Assembly: GCF_001625305.1 (NCBI RefSeq)
Contig: NW_017804365.1
Span: 1,116,824 to 1,180,823, forward strand
Source of the DNA: Branchiostoma belcheri
Taxonomy: Eukaryota; Chordata; Leptocardii; Amphioxiformes; Branchiostomatidae
DNA length: 64,000 nt
Direction of reading: 5' to 3'
In this document: piece after piece, positions 56,447 through 64,000 of the stretch
How positions within the stretch are numbered: the first letter of the stretch is position 1
How the letters are laid out: every line of letters begins with the position of its first letter
Translations under genes and position numbers: made by a program
The notes under the pieces: generated by a model
What the model was told of the DNA's origin: nothing
Database searches by the model: none
What the model saw: only the letters and a program-made list of their open reading frames with translations

Positions 56447-56640
56447 GACATGCCTCCGATCTTGTGCCCTTGGGAAAGGCACTTTACACGACTTTCCTTA
56501 CTTAACTCAGGTAAAAAAGAGTATTGTCCTGTTCCGTATTTATCCTCTGTCTGCGTTGATAACGGCATAAAATAAGTTGATATAACTTGAGTTTGTCGTC
56601 ACAATGTCTAGTCATGAAATGTTGGAATAAAAAAAATACA
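56447..56640 (+). mobile_element. SINE, head missing
   Basis: It starts with CCTGACATGCCTCCGATC and contains the core CCTTGGGAAAGGCACTTTAC and ATATAACTTGAGTTTGTCGT, ending in an A-rich tail. The tRNA-like head (A and B boxes) is absent. Confidence 0.7.
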
Positions 56641-57364
56641 TGTTGATACATGCGATTTCCTCCTCAATAGCACTTATTTCGAGAAATGAAATTATGGATG
56701 TTCCGCAAAGTTGTTCTTGACTGCAGTGGGGCTCCCTTTCCATTAGTGGGTTTCCTTGCCTTCTTTAGGTGACACCTCGGCTCCTTACTTAGTTGTATTG
56801 CCATCCTCCTTCTCCTCCTTAAACGACACAGTAAGAAATTTCCCAAGAGACCTAACACAGAAACGTAGCAAGCGTATTGGTACATTGTTGCTGTTGCTAC
56901 ACATTCGTGCCCAATAGGTAATTCACTCAACTGCATCTCAACTACTCAACCACTAAGTCTGAATTGCGTTATTCTGAGAAAGTGGTCGGGGAGCACCTCA
57001 ACTAATCAACTTAAACATTATCAACTAAAAGTTAAAACAATCTAAAATCTACTATGTCAAACATGAAAAGGAAAATTAATAAACATACACGCAACACTGT
57101 AAATTTAATTAAATTTAATTAAATTAAAAAGACAACAGAGAAAAAGAATTCGGAGATCTTAAACCTCCAAGAGTTTTTGTAAATGTTTTTACACAGTACA
57201 CTACAGTACAAAACAATATAACACAGGTTTTGTTTTCAAACACACAGTAGCACCTCTGGCCTGAATATGGTCATGTAGGCTACTCCAGAGGGAGAACCTC
57301 ATTAATCCAACCGGGCAGGCGTTGCCTCCACCCCGCACATCTGTTTTCCCTGCCACCCCGCACA
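56641..57364. other. No recognisable gene
   Basis: Frames of 68-90 codons on the minus strand have no motif. Only AT-rich sequence with short TTTAATTAAA repeats near 57105 is notable. Confidence 0.3.
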
Positions 57365-57553
57365 TCTGTTTTCCCGGAAGTTCTGCTGCAGTACCAAGGT
57401 CAGCCACCAGGAGGCCGCAAATTCACAACACCAGCATTGTATTCCTCTGGTTTAGTAGTATTTTATTTTTGTGCCGGAATTTTTTGTATTCGCCCGCGCA
57501 CTAGTTTGGGGGTCTTACGAGGATATCTTCCATAAAATTAAGTCGGTGTGGCC
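57365..57553 (+). mobile_element. PIF/Harbinger-like MITE, right-end fragment
   Basis: CGCCCGCGCACTAGTTTGGG, then TTCCATAAAATTAAGTCGGT and GTGGCC, is the reverse of the left part of the 14.9 kb element. Its other end is lost. Confidence 0.6.
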
Positions 57554-58839
57554 TTGAATAAGAACAGAGAGGCTTAAGCTTGCTGTTTCAAAGGCGTCTA
57601 AGAAATAGCCAGGCAGCGTGAGTAGATTTCTTTATTTCCACAGACTTAATCCAATCTTTGATATGCGGAACTTCCCAGACTGGGCGGACCGACGCTTTCA
57701 TCCTTCAAACGCTTTATAGAGTGTGCGGTGGCTGTGTGGAATTGAATGCACTAACCCGCGTATTCAAGTGAATTCATTTCCATTAGGTCTAGGCTGTATT
57801 GTAGGGTTGTGACGCATTACTTTTAGTATTACTATGCAAATCTAGAAATATGAACGACGTAGTATATGATTAAAGTTATTCTTCATAAAAGGGGGACTTA
57901 GGTTGTATACAAGTATATGTGTGCATGGAATGTATAATCTACCATGGATTATAGAGTAAGTACGTAGTTATCAAGGATTATGTAGGTAAGCCTAGAGCTA
58001 AGCCTAGTCGGTTGTAGTGGTGAGATGGGACTTTACGTCTAGGGTGGGTTTGCAGCATGGAGTCAGTCTGACATTTTGTCATTATGGCTTCACCACTATG
58101 TGGTGTAGTCATATTGTTTTTCCTCACGTTTCTTCTCCTTCTCCTGCCATTTTTTAAAAAACCGATTCAACTCCTTAATTTTTAGATCAAATAACATGAA
58201 ATTTAGCATGAAGGTAGACTGGGCAAATGCCCCATGCGTTTTTTTTTTCATTTTTGTGATCCATTCTTTTAGAATTGTGTTATTTGAACTTTTTGGCTGT
58301 GTTATAGAAAATGTACTATAGCAGTTCGTTACCATATTTTGGCATGAGTCATCAGAATGGCATGTAGAGCAAGCAACCAATAGGCATGCAGCTTACCTCT
58401 ATTATTTTTGCTGATTGGCTGTTGGGATATGATTGGGTGAACTCAATTCACACCTGTACAAAGCCATGTATGTCAAGCTTCTTTTTATCTTGAAAATCAA
58501 CCGTTTGTCATATGAAATTGAAAATCCTATTCAATAATGTAGGGGATCCAACAGAATTGTTTCCCGTTGTATTTCTCCTTCTTTCCCTGCATGCCATGTC
58601 GCGAAATGTGGTGAAGCCATGCTTAATTTGCTCCAAAGCAAATGTCGGACTTTATAGTTCAAACTGTGTCTCGTCCTGTCAGTACGGCTTCAGGATAACG
58701 TTGATACAGACATTTTAGTATTTAGATAGTCTTCGGCTTGCAGATGTGCTTCATGTTTAGCTTTAAAACCTCGCTGACAGGAAATCTGAGTTACAGGTCC
58801 ACTCTATTGTATCTCTATGTGTACTATGTATTATTTCAT
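57554..58839. other. No recognisable gene
   Basis: Frames at 58096-58380 (minus) and 58512-58718 (plus) show no domain, no start context and no splice signals. Confidence 0.3.
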
Positions 58840-59234
58840 TTTCATTCATTTTATTTATTGGTCAAGTTTGGACAAGTCAATACAACACTAGGACCTAACA
58901 ACAAGTTACGAATATCCAAATAGCAAAACATAACAGTGCAATATACAATATCGAAGACACATCATCATCAAATTAATATAGTAATCATAAGGATATCTAT
59001 AGTCAAAAGAGAAGAGGAAAGATGGAACGATTGCCGGATTGGGAAGTCTGATAGGTTGAAAATTGTTCAAAAGTTAGAAATCGGATGAGAGGTGGTTCCT
59101 GCTTTTGGCCTTGAAAATTCTAACGGTGACCCTGTGACTTCACTGGGTAGACGGTTCCACAGACGTGCAGTGTACATGTTTTTGTAGGTGTTTGTTCTAC
59201 TCCGGGGGATGTGCAGGTGATGGGCATTCCGCAG
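58840..59234 (-). pseudogene. Non-LTR reverse transcriptase tail and 3' UTR
   Basis: On the minus strand the frame LRNAHHLHIPRSRTNTYKNM, then YTARLWNRLPSEVTGSPLEF, runs to a TGA at 59067-59069. ARLWN-LP-x(8)-S-x2-F is the CR1/L2-type polymerase C-terminus. After about 200 bp of UTR comes GACCAATAAATAAAATGAATG, a tail with AATG-type repeats. Everything upstream of the C-terminus is missing. Confidence 0.7.
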
Positions 59235-60373
59235 TCGTAGCTGTGATTACAGTAATCAAATGTTGACTAAATGTTTTTTACTGATACCGTACATTTGGGA
59301 CGGGAGCTGGAGAAGGTGCTTCACCTGTTTTTCTCACCTCCCACATATCTGGTGGAAAATTTTGATAAAGAAATAAAGGGGAAAATGTCTGGTAAAAATA
59401 AGGACTCTGTCATATGCATCGTTAGATCGTGCTTATTAGTCTAAATGCATAATTGAAATAATCGCGCATGTGTTATGAAATATTAGATTGTATTGTATTG
59501 TAACGAGGGTGGCGGCCATAAAGGCATCCAATGCAATTTCAGGGCGGCAAAATATTCTAGATGATGAAATTTACTATCATTTCATCACATACTGATATCA
59601 TACTGGAACGCTATATTCTAATGCTAATTGCTAGGAATCTATACATTACAACAATACTATGTACTACCTATAATCTATACACTACCTATCATGTTAGTTG
59701 CCCTTTCTTCTCTCTTTTTGAAACATTTGGAACCATAATTACATAGCTTGTCTGCTATACATTCGTTCTTGCATGACATCAAGTGTTTAAACGTGTCCTG
59801 CTTTGACATTTTCTTACATATGTTGTCTAATTGTAAAATATCAAATAGTTCTTGTCGTATAGCCCATTTTTGTCATCGGTTCAAACTTAAAGCGATTGAA
59901 ATAGTCCCAAAACAGGTAACGTGGGAAGTATCTTATTTGGTATCAGTAATAAATAGCTTGAACATTATACGATACAAAATAAGCAACCGTCTTCTGCCGG
60001 AAGCATTTTTACCTCACAGATATCAGTATGTTATGGGATAGAGTTGCTTCAATTTGCTACGTTCAAAAAAATTAAATTTGCTTTGTGTTTAAACATTTCT
60101 CTGTGTTTGACTCTGTTACAACCTACTTGAATTGCTTACAATATCAACATCGTACAATACATATAAAATATAATGGTTTATTGCAAATTGACACAAAACT
60201 AAAACAACATAAGAATACAATGTAAAAAAAGGCTGACGCAGTTTTAGGGAACACGCAATTGTACAAAATATGAGCTACGAGTACGATAAATGCGGCCAAA
60301 ACTCATGTCCTTTTTCCCGGATCTCATATGCTGGGACTAAGACGTCAGCATACATGAATATTGTGTTCCCAAT
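59235..60373. other. No gene; dispersed repeat pieces; upstream region of the next exon
   Basis: About 59520-60060 contains the repeat shared with 48.84-49.1 kb. Near 60172-60195 TAATGGTTTATTGCAAATTG resembles a reverse retroelement tail. Just before the next exon, GACTAAGACGTCAGCATAC includes GACGTCA, a CRE-like half, and could also be a 3' splice site (GACGTCAG). Confidence 0.35.
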
Positions 60374-60572
60374 ATGTCTACCGCAGAGCCTTCCTACGAA
60401 CTGAAATGCCTGCAGATGGGAGACCACCACGACATGGCGGACTCGGCGAACACCTCGGACAAATGCAAGCGGAGGAAAGTGCTGTACTCTCTCAACAACC
60501 ACAGACACAGGCTGCGACTGTGCTGTACCATACTGTCCTGGGTGGTACTGCTGTCCCTTACCTCGTTCGTCA
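60374..60572 (+). CDS. Candidate first coding exon, type II membrane-like N-terminus
   Basis: The ATG at CAATATGTC opens 66 codons ending at TCA/GTAAGT, a strong 5' splice site (phase 1). The peptide starts MSTAEPSYELKCLQMGDHH, has a basic stretch (KCKRRK, then NNHRHRLRL), and then a hydrophobic segment CCTILSWVVLLSLTSFV. About 49 polar residues before an uncleaved-looking hydrophobic helix, with arginines on the near side, suggest a signal anchor with cytoplasmic N-terminus. That is usual for Golgi glycosyl- and sulfotransferases or type II surface proteins. The exon is clearly richer in G+C than its flanks. No family is recognisable from this part alone. The remaining exons would lie downstream, beyond what I can identify here. 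Confidence 0.45.
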
Positions 60573-61318
60573 GTAAGTTACCTTTGTTATGTGTTTGTTC
60601 TATATCCAGTACTTCCGAAAGTATTGTTTTTGGGTGGCTGAGCTATGGGGGTGTGCGTCTGTTTTATTTTTATTTTTCTGGCCACATCGAGTAGGTTGGC
60701 AGCACGTGGGTGGGGGTGATTGACAGATTGTCAGTAAGTACAAAAGGTCAGACGCAGGAAATGGGGTGAACGTATAGGTCAAGAAAACCTGAAATCTCTG
60801 AATGCTAATGCTTCAAGATAGGCATGAACCAAGGCCTGCAAAGAATAGACATATACATAATTATAAAGATATAGACATATATACATAATTCATCGGCCCT
60901 CATAGACATCAACAAATTCCTTTACTGGTAATAATACGTATTACGGGGAAAATATAAAAGAAATAAAAGCATCTCACCCTAGCAAGCATGCTCGCATGCC
61001 CGTCCTCGTAAATGTACCCACAAATCTAGTTTTATGTTTTTTTAGCTTAATGTACTCTCACTGATTTATTACTTCATAATAAAAGCAGAAAGTGGAACGG
61101 TATAAATGTCGTGATTCGCATAACGTTATCCATCAGATAAACGAGTGTAATTAGTCCTGGGTTTAATGTATGAATATAAAAGAGTTCGCTATTAAACCTG
61201 CCATTATTAACGGATTATGCCGGGAGATAAGTCATGACTAAATATATTAATTTGGTGGCAGATAGATAGGAAAGAGACTCGACTACAGCGATGCACTATG
61301 AGAACGTGTACTTGGCGA
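60573..61318. other. Probable intron; no feature
   Basis: AT-rich sequence after the splice donor. I see nothing structured apart from a short TATACATAATT duplication near 60851-60889. Confidence 0.3.
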
Positions 61319-61520
61319 GGCAAGGTGGCCCTGTGGTTATAGGGTTGTGTGACTAAGAATCTGAAGGTTATGGGTTCGAATCCCTGGCAGGCCCCACTGT
61401 TGTGCTCATAGAAGAGGCCATTAACACATATTTACTCACTTCACTCAAGTGTTAATTAGGGACGTTCTCATGGATAAGACGTAAACCCGGATATCTCCTG
61501 TTTAAGGAAGACCACACCTT
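61319..61520 (+). mobile_element. tRNA-derived SINE, second subfamily
   Basis: AGGTGGCCCTGTGGTTATAG and ATGGGTTCGAATCCCTGGCA are A-box-like and B-box-like in tRNA spacing. The body (TTACTCACTTCACTCAAGTG, GGGACGTTCTCATGGATAAG) differs from the other SINEs, sharing only the CACTCA-like stretch. Confidence 0.65.
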
Positions 61521-61927
61521 ATGATAACTCATTAATAATTTGGAGATCTGTATTCATAATATGTAGTTTATGACAATGCTCTGACTCGAAGGTTTTTTTA
61601 TCTGGTAACTATTATCTAGTATGTATAATATTATTTTAATCTCAATGTATTAAGTCGGCTATTGCATGATACGACTCATTAATAAGCTATTTGTTTTCAA
61701 AATGCAATTCTTGTATTTACCAAAGTAATGTATTTGACAAACTTTTATCCCAATAATTATTTTTAGATATCGGTAACTATTTGCCCATAATGTAGTTCCA
61801 GTGCCATTCAGTGCGTGGGTCACAGTGCCAACCACACCTACCTAAATGAGTATGGGTCCTTCCCGGTGTGAGTGGTTTGGAATCTCAGATTTCTTCTTGT
61901 TTTCTAGTATGCTTCAAACCCTACAGT
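61521..61927. other. Probable intron; no feature
   Basis: Nothing recognised. Confidence 0.3.
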
Positions 61928-62487
61928 CTGGTCTCAGGTTTGGCATCTTTTTAAAGTGGTTATGCAAATGATTTCGAAAAATGTGGTAAATCTTCATCTG
62001 GTCTCAGGTTTGGCATCTTTCAAAGTGGTTATGCAAATGCTTTCGAAAAATGTGGTAAATATTCATCTGGTCTCAGGTTTGGAATCTTTTAAAGTGGTTA
62101 TGCAAATGCTTTCGAAAAAATGTGGTAAATATTCATCTGGTCTCAAGTTTGGCATCTTTTAAAGTGGTTATGCAAATGCTTTCGAAAAATGTGGTAAATC
62201 TTCATCTGGTCTCAGGTTTGGCATCTTTTTAAAGTGGTTATGCAAATGCTTTCGAAAAATGTGGTAAATCTTCATCTGGTCTCAGGTTTGGCATCTTTTA
62301 AAGTGGTTATGCAAATGCTTTCGAAAAATGTGGTAAATACTCATCTGGTCTCAGGTTTGGCATCTTTTTAAAGTGGTTATGCAAATGCTTTCGAAAAATG
62401 TGGTAAATCTTCATCTGGTCTCAGCTTTGGCATTTTTTAAAGTGGTTACGCAATTGCTTTCGAAAAATGTGGTATAAATCTTCATAA
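61928..62487. repeat. Minisatellite, eight units of 69-70 bp
   Basis: Units start with CTGGTCTCAGGTTTGGCATC at 61928, 61998, 62067, 62137, 62206, 62276, 62345 and 62415. Each then has AAAGTGGTTATGCAAATG, TTTCGAAAAATGTGGTAAAT and TTCAT. The units are nearly identical, differing mainly in T-run length. The octamer ATGCAAAT is intact in seven of eight; the last unit has ACGCAATT. The open frame through the first three units is a by-product of the 69-bp period. Confidence 0.95.
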
Positions 62488-62680
62488 ATAAAATTCCGCA
62501 TGTCACTATACAGCGGTAATGGATGACAGAACGACCCACGATGTGAAATAACGATTGTACAATCATTTTTGTGTGCGTGACGGGGAAATGGATTACCCCA
62601 CATAAATGACATTGTTCAGCCGTTATTGCATGGCGCACGACATCAATTTACACTGGGCGCTGGTCTGTTATACTCTTAAA

Positions 62681-63155
62681 GCAGAGGTTTGGGTTTTGGG
62701 GGTATTTTTAGCGTGTTTTTCGGATTTTTTTATCGGGGTTTCTCTTTTGCACTGAATTTTTTTTCCCACCAAACCCAATCTCTGCCGGCACTCACCCCGG
62801 GGCGGGGCAAACCTATTCAAGCAACGTGACAGTGCTCCTCCCCGGGAACCATCAAATTATCATTAGGGATACCCATTTTTCTGTGGTGGATTATCACACA
62901 TCTAGCCAGTCAGAAAGGCATTCATTGGGCCACACGCCTCTTGCTGACTGTGCCAATCCATGCGTCTGGTCTGGTTCACACCTCCTTGCAGAACGACCGT
63001 AATGTTTTGAAGTAATTAGGTTTATAGCCCATTGAAGCTTTCGACTGCCGGCAGAGGTAGGGTTTGGTGGGGAAAAAATCAGTGCAAAAGAGAAACCCAG
63101 ATTTAAAAAAAAGCCTAAAAACACGCTAAAAATACCCCAAAACCCAAACTTCTGT
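62681..63155. mobile_element. Foldback MITE with about 115-bp arms
   Basis: The left arm (AGGTTTGGGTTTTGGGGGTA, TTTTTAGCGTG, CTCTTTTGCACTGAA, ACCAAACCCAATCTCTGCCG) is repeated inverted on the right (CGGCAGAGGTAGGGTTTGGT, CAGTGCAAAAGAGAAACCC, CACGCTAAAAATACCCCAAA). About 240 bp separate the arms. The 76-codon minus frame is a shadow of the right arm. Confidence 0.8.
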
Positions 63156-63214
63156 TTGGATCGAGAGTAGGTCTGTTAGACACCGATGTATAAAACGCAG
63201 GAAAATTCCAAATA

Positions 63215-63300
63215 AACATTTCATTTCATTTATTTCGAAGCCTCTTAGCCCTGCAGAGCTAATCTTCCAAGGCTCAAACATTAGAATTACATAATCAGAT
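63215..63300 (-). mobile_element. Non-LTR retrotransposon 3' end
   Basis: On the minus strand TTAGCTCTGCAGGGCTAAGA, GGCTTCGAAATAAATGAAAT and GAAATG form a typical truncated 3' end with AATAAA-like signal and simple tail. Confidence 0.4.
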
Positions 63301-63721
63301 ACATGAAAAATTCAGTGAATACGTTTAAAAAGATATAAATACATTAAAACATCAACAATGAACACACAAATCGATATTAATAATTTAAAAACTAGATGTT
63401 GAGGCTCATGTGGCAGTGTTTGCGATAGCTGTTTTGCTGTTGTCTAATGAAACATTAGACTGCCAACGTTAACACTTGGCATCAAAGTAATTGTGCGTCA
63501 TGTCTATTAGATCCCTATTAAATGCCTACCAGAAACTGCGGCTCAATCACTGACAGAGTGACTCATGAACCAAAGAGGCTATAGTGTACTACAACCTCAT
63601 TACATAAACTGACTGTCCGGAATTTTCACGTATATTTTGCCAACTATTACAACATCGATTGGTTTCTGAAACAACTAACAAAATCGTGACTAAATTTTCG
63701 AACATTCCACCCTGGAGGTCC
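63301..63721. other. No recognisable gene
   Basis: AT-rich sequence without exons or repeats that I can support. Confidence 0.3.
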
Positions 63722-63957
63722 TTGATTGTACAAATTCGTTTTTATTCAGTGGCAACATAACTTTAAACACTGCATTAAAGTAAAGATAAAAACTAAACAT
63801 TAGATCAGAGCCTGGCCTTGCCAATGGACGTTTATGGCAATCTTTCGGCATGTTGAGAACCATCGTAGGGCATCAGAATATCTTGTTTTTTTCTTCAACT
63901 TTAGGCGAAAATTACTGCTCGCGCTGATGCCATCCATAAAAATCATGTGCTGTGGCC
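63722..63957. mobile_element. PIF/Harbinger-like MITE, left end missing
   Basis: The right end GATGCCATCCATAAAAATCA...GTGCTGTGGCC is followed by TTA. The interior (GTACAAATTCGTTTTTATTC, TTTCGGCATGTTGA) matches the 23.8 kb copy. The left GGCC end is absent. Confidence 0.6.
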
Positions 63958-64000
63958 TTATTATTTACATTGCTGTTACTGTGATACCTAAAATTGCCAG

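Noticed and set aside
60275-60508. 77-codon minus frame with valine/histidine-rich sequence
   Set aside because: Antisense of the better-supported plus-strand exon with a strong donor.
61956-62162. 68-codon frame with 23-residue repeats
   Set aside because: By-product of a 69-bp minisatellite period; it ends when the period changes to 70 bp.
61928-62487. CRISPR array
   Set aside because: The whole unit is repeated without unique spacers, and the genome is eukaryotic.

Overview
The window looks like a stretch of an animal nuclear genome, most likely a cephalochordate (amphioxus, Branchiostoma). This is an inference. It rests on AT-rich sequence with few exons, GT-AG splice signals, a very high density of short inverted-repeat DNA elements, tRNA-derived SINEs and 5'-truncated non-LTR retrotransposon tails. 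There are no bacterial operons, no CRISPR array and no rRNA. A run of 20 Ns near 53.6 kb marks an assembly gap.

Genes are sparse and only single exons can be proposed. All the exon candidates outside mobile DNA are on the plus strand. They are a possible first exon near 29.5 kb with a TATA-like box about 470 bp upstream, an internal-looking exon near 47.4 kb, a GC-rich exon just after the gap at 53.6 kb, and a first exon near 60.4 kb encoding a basic N-terminus followed by a hydrophobic segment. The 53.6 kb exon has a short resemblance to the start of the extracellular region of GPR158/GPR179-type class C receptors. Most of the window is therefore intronic or intergenic.

The rest is layered mobile DNA. 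(1) Six TTAA-flanked elements with CCCTA...TAGGG ends (2.7, 4.1, 24.4, 34.4, 52.8 and 54.3 kb) resemble non-autonomous piggyBac-type elements. Five keep the same palindrome GTTGCCATGGCAAC, the consensus RFX X-box, and three also carry clusters of TGACGTCA. (2) Elements ending in GGCC with TAA or TTA target duplications, as in PIF/Harbinger, lie at 8.0, 12.6, 14.9, 15.5, 23.8, 30.3, 55.7, 57.4 and 63.7 kb. (3) tRNA-derived SINEs share a CTTGGGAAAGGCACTTTA core, and two have clear target duplications. (4) At least eight 5'-truncated non-LTR retrotransposon C-termini or tails are present. (5) There are two minisatellites, several two-copy tandem duplications and several foldback elements.

The most striking region is 40.3-45.4 kb. 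A foldback repeat is interrupted by a GGCC/TTA element, and two uninterrupted copies at 16.6 and 27.4 kb show the empty site. That element is itself interrupted by a 4.28 kb element with a 20-bp perfect terminal inverted repeat and a 5-bp duplication (TCGGC). The inner element has CpG-rich ends, a strong splice acceptor leading into a short THAP-like start, and a second, interrupted coding-like segment on the opposite strand. It fits no transposon class that I can name with confidence.
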